A stretch of 64,000 nt of DNA. Source: Ga0077523 sp038324085 (GTDB taxonomy: Bacteria > Pseudomonadota > Gammaproteobacteria > Burkholderiales > Ga0077523). The stretch spans positions 1-64,000 of the forward strand of contig JBBQHP010000026.1 of assembly GCA_038324085.1 (NCBI GenBank), written 5' to 3'. The stretch's first letter is position 1. Each line of letters opens with the position of its first letter. The notes beneath the pieces were generated by a model. It worked only from the letters and a program-made list of their open reading frames with translations. It did not search any database and was not told the DNA's origin. A program made the position numbers and the translations under genes. Of this stretch, positions 8,708 to 16,207 are shown in pieces.

Positions 8708-8943
8708 GATTTCTCCTCGGGTTTAGGCCAGGGGTTACGCGCAACCGCTTCCAGCGCGCGAGGTTTCGTCCGAGGGCGGTCATTGACCGCATGCTGCGCC
8801 TGCACGAGCGCCCACAGCTCCTCGGCGCTGGCAAAGGCCCACTGCTCACCCGTGCCCGGGTTCTCGCACACGCCGACCGGACCTCTTCGTCCTTCGTCCG
8901 CGAGCGCCGGAAAGCGCAGTATGAGCACCTGTCGGTTGTGCAT
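8704..8943 (-). CDS. Small protein of unknown function with ELWA motif
   Basis: A 79-residue protein (from the ATG at 8943) of no family I recognise. It reads RQVLILRFPALADEGRRG, VGVCENPGTGEQWAFASA, EELWALVQAQ, then a charged tail. The arrangement parallels the 3013-3246 protein. Its stop overlaps the start of the secreted barrel gene at 8707. A GTG at 8985 directly after the stop of regulator 2 (TGAGTG) could also serve as start and would add 14 residues, which suggests regulator 2, this gene and the barrel gene form one transcript. No signal or membrane segment is visible. It may be a cytoplasmic partner of the regulator; that is speculation from position alone. Confidence 0.6.
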   Translation of the reverse strand: MHNRQVLILRFPALADEGRRGPVGVCENPGTGEQWAFASAEELWALVQAQHAVNDRPRTKPRALEAVARNPWPKPEEKS

Positions 8944-8985
8944 TGGTCGCCCCTCGAACTCGCCGCCAGCGTAGGTGCGCCACAC

Positions 8986-11900
8986 TCACGAATTGGCTAC
9001 GGATTGGCGTTCAGGTTCCGACTCATAGACGGTGCGATAGAGCGCCTCGGACGACTTCGACGGCGCGATACCGAGCACGACCGACAGCGTGTGCCGCAGT
9101 CGTCGATACGCGCCAAGCGCCTCTGCCCGGCGATCGGCTCGCAGATGGGAGCGCATGAGACCCTGGTGAAACGCTTCGATCAGCGGATCGGCGTCGATGC
9201 CGCGCTGGTACCAAGCAGCCGCCCGATCCCACGCACCGGTCGCCTCGAACGCGGAACCGAGGGCGTCGATCTTCTCCACGAAACGCGTGCGCAGGCGTTC
9301 GCGCGTGGGCAGTATCCAGGGCTGCTCCGCGTCACTGCCCAGAAAGTTGCCGCGATACAGATCGCATGCGCGCTCGATCTTGGCGAGCTCGGACGGATCC
9401 TGCCCGGACGCGGCTTGCTCGAACGCGAGTGCGTCGACCCAGCAGAGTCGTGAATCGAGGCTCACCTTGCCATCAGCCACCACGATCGCACCGGCAGTAC
9501 CCATCAGCTTGCGCAAGCGGGTGAGGCTCACCCGCAGTGCGTGAACGCCGTGGTCGCCGTCGTCGTCCGGCCACAGCGTGTCAGCGAGCTTGCGCTCGTC
9601 GATATCCCGCGCCCCGAAGGCAATGATCGCCTTGAGCAGTTCGAGCAATCGTCGCGGTGCCTTCCTTGAGAACTCCGCCGGCGTGCCGTCGATCAGCAAG
9701 TCGAACCGGCCAAGCGTCAAGACCTTCACGGCCCACGGCCAGGATTCGACGGCGAGCGACGGGGGGCGAACATCGAACTCGCGAATCAACTCGCGCGCGG
9801 TGAGTCCCTCGATATCCTGTTCGATCGCAACGGGCATCATCGCTGCGAGCGCAAGCGGGTACCAGCGATAGCGGACGCGGGTGCACGGGTCGGCGGCGCG
9901 CTGAATCGCCTCCCGCAGACACGCGTCACGCGCCGTCCTGTCCCCGGACGAATGGTGGAGCCACGCCTCGAGCAGGCATTGGGTGCCGATCATGGAAACG
10001 GCGATCGGGCTCGAAATTGGGACACGGGTTCGCTCGAGAACCTTGGCCGCCGCCGCGATGTCCTGCATGGCGAGCGCGATGTGCGCAGCGAACCAGCCGA
10101 CGAGCACGGCTCCGCTGGTCTGAACGGTTCGTTCATAGCGGAAATGCACATCCAGTATCTGCTCCACGACATGGGCTGTCCGCCCAAGCGCAAAGTCCAC
10201 ACCGACCGCTACCATCCGTTGTAGCACGGGCGCCGGACCAGTCGTCGGCTTGCGCCTGGCATTGCAGCGCTCCAATGTCGCCGCCGCATCGGCCACTCGA
10301 TTGGAGCGTAGTTCGGCAAGAGCTCGCCACGCGCCTATCTGTGAACCGAGCTCGTCCAAGCCGTGCTCCGCCGTGATCGCCTCTGCCTCGGACAACACTT
10401 CGACGGCCAGATTGAAACGCCCGAAAAGATAGTGGCTATATCCTTCCATCCCGAGATACTGGGCAATCCGGTGCGCGGTGAGGTACGGCGATGCGAGAAG
10501 TGCGCGTCCCGCGGCTCGGGCACGAGCCTCGACTTGCTGGTCGGCGGTCGCAAGCACATACGCGTGCAACATGCCCGCCACGGCGATGCGCAGATTGGGC
10601 TCGATCGCACTGTTCAACAATGCCTCCACCCGCCGGACGCTCCGTTCCAGGTTGGGGTAGTCGGGCAACCTGAAACCGCACACCATCATCACGGCGGCAT
10701 TGGCGCGGAGCTCATCGTCCAATGTGGGGGGATGCATCCCGGCATCCAGCAACGAGGTGATGCGATCCAGCCACGCGTCCATGGCGCCAAAATCACAGTA
10801 TTCGAAATAGAGCGCCTCGATCACGCCGACAGCGCTCAGCATCTGTCCGACTTCATCTCCACAGACGGCGAAGCGCTCGTACGCTTCGACCAACAAGGGT
10901 CTCGCCGCCACGGGCGACACCGTGATGCGCGAACGTCCGAGCCAGTAGGCGAGCCAGGGATTCCCCTCCGCTGCGCGGGACGGCAACCGCCCGATCCATT
11001 CCTCGAGCGTGCGCCAGCGACCCTGGTCGATGAGTCGTTGCGCACTTGCGAGGAGCACGCGTTCGGCTTGCGCCCATTCTGCGGCATCGGCGAACAGTGC
11101 AAAGGCCTCTTCAATCTCTGCGCCATCCTCGAAGACCCGCGCAGCGCGCGTCAGGATCGACGCCCGTTCGGCGGGTGGCAGCAGCGACTGCGCCCTTGCC
11201 CGCAGGAACGCATGGAACATCGGGTGAAATCGATACCTCGGATTTGACGACGAGGCGCGGTCGACGAAGAGATTGCGCCGGCACAGCCAGTCGAGTTGGC
11301 GGATAGCCTCGGATTGGCCGGTGACGGCCTCGGCCGTGGCTGCGGTCACGCTCGGTAGCAACGCGGTGCGCACGAGCACATCCTGGACACTCGTTTGCGC
11401 CGAGTCGAAAGCGAGCGTGGCAAAATAGTCGAACACCGTTTCTAACGTGTCGGCACTGGCGGCCGCGTTCAGATCTCCGGCTCGGTTGATGCGTTCGGTC
11501 ATCAGCACGACCCCCGCCATCCACCCGTTCGATTGCTCCTGCACGACTTGCGCCGCCGCGACGTCCGTCAGGCCGCGCGATGCGGCTACCGCGATCGTCT
11601 CTTCGATCGACAGGCGCAGATCATCCCATACCACGCTCGCGATCATCCCGTTCAATCGGGCCCGGGCGAACGGGGCAGGTGGATCGCCTCGGCTGACGAC
11701 GATCGCATTCGAGCCCGGTGGAATCTCCTCCCATGCCGAGGACAACGCCATGTGCAGAGCGATGTCTTCTCCACCGTCCTGGAAATTGTCGAGCACGAGC
11801 ACGCTGCCCGGGGGCAGTTGCTGAAACGCCTGGCGGAACCACCTCCGCGCGAAGCCCGGAACGTCCGCCAGATACTCCGGCGTCAGCAAGGGCAGCGGCC

Positions 11901-12183
11901 TGCCGCCGGGCCGCGCAAGCGCCGCTACCGCCTGCTTCAGGTAGTAGAAGAACGTCGCGGGATCGGCGTCGCCCTCGTCGACCCGATACCAGAGTGTCGG
12001 GATCGAGCCTCGTGCGAGGAAGTCGGCCACGACCGTCGTCTTGCCTGCACCCGGCGGACCCGCGACCCAGACGATGGGTCGCTGGCGGCCACGGGTGAGC
12101 AACCCGTGCAGGCGCTCGCGTTGCACAGCCCCCTCGAGGCGCGGTGCGGCGAGCTTCGCTATCCCTGCGGTCGACTGCGGCAT
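8986..12183 (-). CDS. STAND ATPase-BTAD transcriptional regulator 2
   Basis: A 1065-residue paralogue of the 4163-7441 protein with the same plan. The MalT-like STAND NTPase has Walker A GPPGAGKT at 42-49 and Walker B SVLVLDNFQD. It is followed by a long helical-repeat middle, then a winged helix from about 818 (TLGRFDLLIDG, SLTRLRKLM) and a BTAD domain ending near SKSSEALYRTV. The start is set at the ATG at 12183, because it aligns with the start of regulator 1 (both reach APRLEGAV/RPRLHGAV by residue 20) and has GGGAGAGAGG directly upstream. The frame is open to 12354. The two regulators differ throughout the sensor region, so they probably answer to different ligands (inference). Confidence 0.85.
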   Translation of the reverse strand: MPQSTAGIAKLAAPRLEGAVQRERLHGLLTRGRQRPIVWVAGPPGAGKTTVVADFLARGSIPTLWYRVDEGDADPATFFYYLKQAVAALARPGGRPLPLLTPEYLADVPGFARRWFRQAFQQLPPGSVLVLDNFQDGGEDIALHMALSSAWEEIPPGSNAIVVSRGDPPAPFARARLNGMIASVVWDDLRLSIEETIAVAASRGLTDVAAAQVVQEQSNGWMAGVVLMTERINRAGDLNAAASADTLETVFDYFATLAFDSAQTSVQDVLVRTALLPSVTAATAEAVTGQSEAIRQLDWLCRRNLFVDRASSSNPRYRFHPMFHAFLRARAQSLLPPAERASILTRAARVFEDGAEIEEAFALFADAAEWAQAERVLLASAQRLIDQGRWRTLEEWIGRLPSRAAEGNPWLAYWLGRSRITVSPVAARPLLVEAYERFAVCGDEVGQMLSAVGVIEALYFEYCDFGAMDAWLDRITSLLDAGMHPPTLDDELRANAAVMMVCGFRLPDYPNLERSVRRVEALLNSAIEPNLRIAVAGMLHAYVLATADQQVEARARAAGRALLASPYLTAHRIAQYLGMEGYSHYLFGRFNLAVEVLSEAEAITAEHGLDELGSQIGAWRALAELRSNRVADAAATLERCNARRKPTTGPAPVLQRMVAVGVDFALGRTAHVVEQILDVHFRYERTVQTSGAVLVGWFAAHIALAMQDIAAAAKVLERTRVPISSPIAVSMIGTQCLLEAWLHHSSGDRTARDACLREAIQRAADPCTRVRYRWYPLALAAMMPVAIEQDIEGLTARELIREFDVRPPSLAVESWPWAVKVLTLGRFDLLIDGTPAEFSRKAPRRLLELLKAIIAFGARDIDERKLADTLWPDDDGDHGVHALRVSLTRLRKLMGTAGAIVVADGKVSLDSRLCWVDALAFEQAASGQDPSELAKIERACDLYRGNFLGSDAEQPWILPTRERLRTRFVEKIDALGSAFEATGAWDRAAAWYQRGIDADPLIEAFHQGLMRSHLRADRRAEALGAYRRLRHTLSVVLGIAPSKSSEALYRTVYESEPERQSVANS

Positions 12184-12370
12184 CCTCTCTCCCGATATGC
12201 CTTTGGCGTACGGTCTTGTTCCGGCGCCGGTACGTCCAGCCTCATTGTCGGCCTTTGCCGCATACAGATCGATTACCGATTGACGCGCGCGGAGGCTTTC
12301 CGATTCCCCTGCCCGGGTCGTTTCGGTACCCTTTGTTGATCTTGGCGTCAACATACGGGATGATTGTCCA
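12184..12370. promoter_or_regulatory. Divergent promoter region with inverted repeat
   Basis: This 187-base gap separates the divergent regulator 2 and HTH genes and must hold both promoters. Bases 12335-12352 form an inverted repeat, GTTGA and TCAAC around an 8-base spacer, ending 18 bases before the HTH gene start. That position suits an autoregulatory operator. I could not settle -35/-10 boxes. Confidence 0.35.
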
Positions 12371-12910
12371 GTGGTCGATCGAACCGAAAGCCTCCCGGCC
12401 TTGCTCGCATTGCTCTCCGCGGCTGCGCAGCGTCGGGGCTTGAACGATGCTCAATGGGCGGCCGAGGCCGGCGTGCCCAAGGAGACGCTGTCGCGCCTGA
12501 GACGCCGGAAAGACTGCGATTTTGCGACGCTTTGCGCGCTGGCCGCGGCCGCCGCCGTTCGATTCGATGTCGTGCCGTTGTACGCGATCCCCACGACGCC
12601 CGACGGGCACATGCCGCTTCGCATGGACCGGGAGTACGAGGCCCATCTGTTGCGTCTTTGTGCATCCGGTTCACGCAATCCGGATGCCTGGTGCGCACTC
12701 GGACCCCGGTACTTCATGGCTGGGTTGGCCGTCATGCTCGCAAGCTCCCACGAGAACGATCGCAATGGATTGCTGGCGCTTGCCGAGATGTTGCATCCGG
12801 GCAGTTCGACACCGGACGTATTCCGGATATGGCTCGAATGCAGCCCCGTCCGCCCGTCCCGATTCTTACCCATGCTTCGCGCCGAAACGGCGGCGCTTCA
12901 TGCTGCCTGA
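12371..12910 (+). CDS. HTH regulator, likely antitoxin-like partner
   Basis: A 179-residue protein starting with GTG at 12371. The N-terminal third reads as a helix-turn-helix: AAEAGVPKETLSRLRRR is a plausible recognition region, preceded by LNDAQW. The rest is helical and of unknown fold. Its last bases overlap the ATG of the nucleotidyltransferase gene at 12900. This gene order, an HTH protein coupled to a DUF6036/AbiEii-like nucleotidyltransferase, is the usual order in type IV-like toxin-antitoxin pairs. The inverted repeat just upstream fits autorepression. It is transcribed away from the BTAD island. Confidence 0.6.
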   Translation: MVDRTESLPALLALLSAAAQRRGLNDAQWAAEAGVPKETLSRLRRRKDCDFATLCALAAAAAVRFDVVPLYAIPTTPDGHMPLRMDREYEAHLLRLCASGSRNPDAWCALGPRYFMAGLAVMLASSHENDRNGLLALAEMLHPGSSTPDVFRIWLECSPVRPSRFLPMLRAETAALHAA

Positions 12911-13511
12911 TCAGGCAGCCCGTCCCGAGTTCCTGGGGGCGTTCGAGGAAATCGTCCGTCGCATCGCACGCACGCTCGCGGATACGCCGTCTACGGCGCT
13001 TCCCGTGCGGATGTATGTTGCCGGAGGTGCCGCATTGCACCTTCACACCGGCACGCGGGTCTCGGAAGACGTCGACGGCGTGTTCTCGCGCCGTATCGCG
13101 CTGCCGGCCGATCTCGAGGTGGCATATCGCGATTCCGACGGTACGGCGCGGCTGTTGTACCTCTATCGCCAGTACAACGACTCCTTCGGATTGCTGCACG
13201 AAGACGCCTACGACGAATCCGTGGCCGTCCCACTCGAGGGCATCGATCCTGGCGTTCTCGACGTTCGACTGCTCTCTGCGTTGGACCTTGCGACATCCAA
13301 GATCGCGAGGTTGTCCGAGCAGGATCGGGAAGACATCGCCACTCTGGCCGAACGCGGACTGGTCGATCCGGACAGGCTGATGGCGCGCGCGACAGAAGCC
13401 GCGCAAGCCTGTGTCGGCGACGTGGCGCGTCTACGATCGTCGATCGACATCGCGGTGCGCATTGCACGGAAAGCGATGTCAAGAAAACGTTGGCCGAAGC
13501 GCAAGCGCTGA
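12900..13511 (+). CDS. DUF6036/AbiEii-like nucleotidyltransferase
   Basis: A 203-residue protein. The core VAGGAALHLHTGTRVSEDVD holds the nucleotidyltransferase pattern: a glycine pair, then S-E-D-V-D as the metal-binding acidic pair, like the AbiEii family (GG...R-S-x-D-x-D). Later ALDLATSKIARLSEQDRED fits the helical part where these proteins keep a conserved Lys. Family members transfer nucleotides to RNA or protein and act as toxins or phage-abortive proteins held by a partner. Assignment to DUF6036 is from remembered sequence pattern. The ATG at 12900 overlaps the HTH gene end by 11 bases. Activity on a particular tRNA or protein cannot be read from sequence. Confidence 0.65.
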   Translation: MLPDQAARPEFLGAFEEIVRRIARTLADTPSTALPVRMYVAGGAALHLHTGTRVSEDVDGVFSRRIALPADLEVAYRDSDGTARLLYLYRQYNDSFGLLHEDAYDESVAVPLEGIDPGVLDVRLLSALDLATSKIARLSEQDREDIATLAERGLVDPDRLMARATEAAQACVGDVARLRSSIDIAVRIARKAMSRKRWPKRKR

Positions 13512-13540
13512 ACCGTCACACCGTTTTCCGACGACCGCAC

Positions 13541-14284
13541 GTGCCCACCATTCCCACCGAGATCCTGATCGCCGCGCCCGTCATCGTATTCGCGGCCTAC
13601 ACCATCTTCGGCATATCGGGCTTCGGTTCGGCACTGATATCGATTCCGCTGCTCGCGCACTTCCTGCCGCTGAAGACGGTCGTGCCGATGATGGTGCTGC
13701 TGGACTTCTCCGCGGCGCTGTCCACGGGCCTGCGATTCCGCGGCGACGTGGACCGCTCGGAGGTGAGACGGGTGATTCCGGCGATGCTGCTGGGTGGTGC
13801 GATCGGCGTGCTGCTACTGGCGAAAGTGCCCGGGGAAGCGCTCATCACGCTGCTGGGCCTGTTCGTCGCAGGTTACGGCTTGCATCGGCTGCTGGCCCGG
13901 AAGTCGCCCCGACGCTTTCCGGATATCGCGGCGCATCCCACCGGATTCGTGGGCGGTGTGCTCGGCGCCATGTTCGGCGTGGGCGGTCCCGTCTACGTCA
14001 TGTATTTCGCCTCCCGCATCCATGACACCGCCCGCCTGCGCGCGACACTGTCGATCGTGTTCTCGATCAGCACCGGATTCCGCATCACGCTGTTCGTCAT
14101 CTCGGGGCTGCTCCTCGACTGGCGCCTGCTCGCGGCTGCGGTGGCGCTGTTCCCGTTGATGTGGGTCGGGATTCGATTCGGTCAGCGCCTGCACGTCCGG
14201 CTCTCGCAAGTGCAGCTGGCGCGGTTTGTCAGCGTGCTGCTGGTGATGAGCGGTGCGTCGCTGGTCGCGCGGGGCCTGAGCTGA
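13541..14284 (+). CDS. TauE/SafE-family membrane exporter
   Basis: A 247-residue inner-membrane protein with about eight hydrophobic segments in two similar halves. The first half carries FGISGFGSALISIPLL and the second FVGGVLGAMFGVGGPVYVMY, the two G-rich repeats typical of TauE/SafE anion (sulfite, sulfoacetate, organosulfur) exporters. The GTG at 13541 is chosen as start because it places the first membrane helix properly. An ATG at 13490 would overlap the end of the nucleotidyltransferase gene. The substrate is unknown. The Crp/Fnr-DUF2892 pair nearby is often found with sulfur-handling genes, which makes a sulfur compound plausible (inference). Confidence 0.75.
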   Translation: MPTIPTEILIAAPVIVFAAYTIFGISGFGSALISIPLLAHFLPLKTVVPMMVLLDFSAALSTGLRFRGDVDRSEVRRVIPAMLLGGAIGVLLLAKVPGEALITLLGLFVAGYGLHRLLARKSPRRFPDIAAHPTGFVGGVLGAMFGVGGPVYVMYFASRIHDTARLRATLSIVFSISTGFRITLFVISGLLLDWRLLAAAVALFPLMWVGIRFGQRLHVRLSQVQLARFVSVLLVMSGASLVARGLS

Positions 14285-14312
14285 GCTCGACACCGACCGT
14301 GCGACGGGTAGT

Positions 14313-15280
14313 GTGGATAGGTCCGAACGAGGCGTCCCGCGGCTCGCGCCGTCGGTGCCGCCACGGCGACCGGAACCCTTGACATTGCTCGGACGCAACC
14401 GGAAATCGCGCCCCGGACTCCGGCGGGTCCCGCTCGCGCTCGTCGCGTCCGGGATGGCGCTGGCGCTGTGGGCCTTCGTCCTGGAGCCCGCCAGCCTGCG
14501 CGAATCGGAGTACGAAATCGTCCTGGCGGGCTGGCCGAGCGCATGTGACGGTCTCAGGATCGCGGTGCTCGCGGACCTGCATGTGGGCTCGCCGTTCAAC
14601 GGCCTCGACAAGCTCGAACGGATCGTCCGCGTGGCCGGGCCGCGCATCCCGACATCGTCCTGCTCCTCGGCGACTACGTGATCCAGGGCGTCCTGGGCGG
14701 TCACTTCGTGGCACCGGAAGACAGCGCTGCGATTCTCGGGCAATTGTCCGCCCCACGCGGTGTATGGGCCGTGCTGGGCAATCACGACTGGTGGTTGAGC
14801 GGGGCCAGAGTGACCAGCGCGTTCGCATTGGCGGGCATTCCCGTCCTGGAGGACTCCGCCCGACGCATCGACTCCGGGCCCTGCACCTTCTGGCTCGTAG
14901 GGATCGGCGATCTGGAGGAGGCTCGCCACGAAATTCGGTCCGCGCTCGCAGAAGTCGACGATCAGGCGCCGGTCATCGCGTTCACCCACAACCCGGACAT
15001 CTTTCCCGAGATTCCGCTGCGGGTCGGCCTGACCATCGCCGGGCACACCCACGGTGGACAGGTCCGTGTCCCTTTCTTCGGGCGGCCGATCGTGCCCTCC
15101 CGGTTTGGCGAACGCTATGCCATCGGGCCCGTGGCGGAGGGCGGCCACCATCTGTTCGTGAGCCCCGGCATCGGCACGAGCATCCTGCCCGTTCGATTCC
15201 TCGTACCGCCCGAGGTATCGGTCGTGACCTTGCGCAGCCCGGAATCGGTCAGACCTGGTTCAGATTCGCCGGGCGGCTAG
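14313..15280 (+). pseudogene. Metallophosphoesterase, frameshifted (YkuE/YaeI-like)
   Basis: All motifs of a membrane-anchored metallophosphoesterase are present, but in two frames. Frame one (from GTG 14313 or TTG 14379) gives a membrane anchor and the D-x-H motif LADLHVGSPF. Near 14637-14639 the reading shifts. Frame two then gives HPDIVLLLGDYV, GNHDWW, FTHNPD and AGHTHGGQ to 15280. One missing G in the GGG run at 14637-14639 (GGGG expected) would restore a continuous protein reading VAGAAHPDIVLLLGD. Either a real recent null mutation or a homopolymer sequencing error. Intact members act on phospholipid-type phosphoesters such as UDP-diacylglucosamine-like or phosphatidylglycerol-phosphate substrates. 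Confidence 0.75.
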
Positions 15281-15455
15281 AGACACCCAGGAGCGCATAG
15301 AGCGGGCAGAAGCGCACGATCGCGGTGAGCAGCGGGACCACGCCGATCAAGCCGAACCACTTCGCATTGCCTTCGAGCAGGAACAACAGGCTCAACAGGG
15401 CGATCCCGATGACGATGCGCAGCGTGCGATCGATGGTACCGACATTGGCTTTCAT
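15249..15455 (-). CDS. DUF2892 membrane protein (YgaP-like TM domain)
   Basis: A 68-residue two-helix membrane protein beginning MKANVGTIDRTLRIVIG, with GLIGVVPLLTAIVRFCPLYALLG in the second half (a cysteine before PLY). This is the DUF2892 domain, found alone or fused to rhodanese in YgaP, and is linked to sulfur transfer. It overlaps the 3' end of the metallophosphoesterase convergently by 32 bases. A ribosome site GGAAGGAGA precedes the ATG at 15455. The CRP-type palindrome at 15525-15540 lies about 70 bases upstream of the start, so the neighbouring Crp/Fnr protein likely controls it. Confidence 0.85.
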   Translation of the reverse strand: MKANVGTIDRTLRIVIGIALLSLLFLLEGNAKWFGLIGVVPLLTAIVRFCPLYALLGVSSRPANLNQV

Positions 15456-15524
15456 TCAGATCTCCTTCCGGTGTGCGGTTGAACAGCTTGCAACCCGATG
15501 ATCGATCCGCCGAGGCCCCGCGTC

Positions 15525-15540
15525 TGTGATGCAGGTCACG
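15525..15540. promoter_or_regulatory. CRP-type palindrome upstream of DUF2892 gene
   Basis: TGTGA, six bases, then TCACG: a near-perfect match to the CRP consensus half sites TGTGA and TCACA. It sits about 70 bases upstream of the DUF2892 start and overlaps the last codons of the Crp/Fnr gene. The regulator next door has an R-E-x-x-S-R recognition helix like CRP, so it is the likely binder. Confidence 0.5.
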
Positions 15541-16198
15541 CAGCCACGAGTCTGAGGCGCGCGGCATCCACGATCTCGATCTGCTCGCGTCCGAGCGACA
15601 CCAGGCCCTGTTCGGCAAAGGTCTTCAGCAACCGGCTCACGATCTCGCGCACGCTGCCCAGTTCGTCCGCAAGCGCCTGATGCGTGGTGTGGACAAACTT
15701 GCCCTTGCCCAGCAGCAGCGCGGCGAGGCGTCGGTCCAATCGCTGAAACGCGACCGCCTCGACCAGCTGCATCAGCTCGGCGATGCGCTCCGCGAACAGT
15801 CCGAAGACGTACTGGCGGAAGGGTTCGCACTCGCTCGAGAGCGCCTGGAACACCGGTTGCGGCAGCGCGACTGCCACCATGTCGGTTTCGGCGACCCCGC
15901 GCGCCTTGTACGCCACGTTGCCGAGCAGGCAGCTCGTGGTGAGGATGCAGGCCTCGCCGGGAACGACCCGATACAGTTGCAGCTCGCGCCCGCTGGTGCC
16001 GACCTTCGAGACCCGGATCGTGCCTTCCAGCAGTAGCGGGAACGCCTGGCACGGGCTGTCTTCGTCAAACAGGACCGCACCCGCCTTCATCGTCAGGATC
16101 AGCGACTCCGCGATCAATCTATCCAGACGCGCGTCGTCGAGCGTCTCGAAGGCCGGGTAGAGCGCGCGCAGGCGCCGGGGGATGGTGGCGCGATCCAT
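15536..16198 (-). CDS. Crp/Fnr-family transcriptional regulator
   Basis: A 220-residue Crp/Fnr regulator. Residues about 15-125 form the cyclic-nucleotide-type beta barrel (GAVLFDEDSPCQAFPLLLEG, RELQLYRVVPGEACILTT), followed by the dimer helix and a C-terminal HTH with LADELGSVREIVSRLLKTF. The recognition helix keeps the R-E...R residues of CRP. The C-terminal beta hairpin LVSLGREQIEIVD is normal. It lacks the N-terminal cysteine cluster of FNR, so oxygen sensing by an Fe-S cluster is unlikely. It starts ten bases after the epoxide hydrolase stop and may be cotranscribed with it. Closest in style to the regulators placed beside DUF2892 genes. Confidence 0.85.
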   Translation of the reverse strand: MDRATIPRRLRALYPAFETLDDARLDRLIAESLILTMKAGAVLFDEDSPCQAFPLLLEGTIRVSKVGTSGRELQLYRVVPGEACILTTSCLLGNVAYKARGVAETDMVAVALPQPVFQALSSECEPFRQYVFGLFAERIAELMQLVEAVAFQRLDRRLAALLLGKGKFVHTTHQALADELGSVREIVSRLLKTFAEQGLVSLGREQIEIVDAARLRLVAA

Positions 16199-16207
16199 CG
16201 TCCCGGC

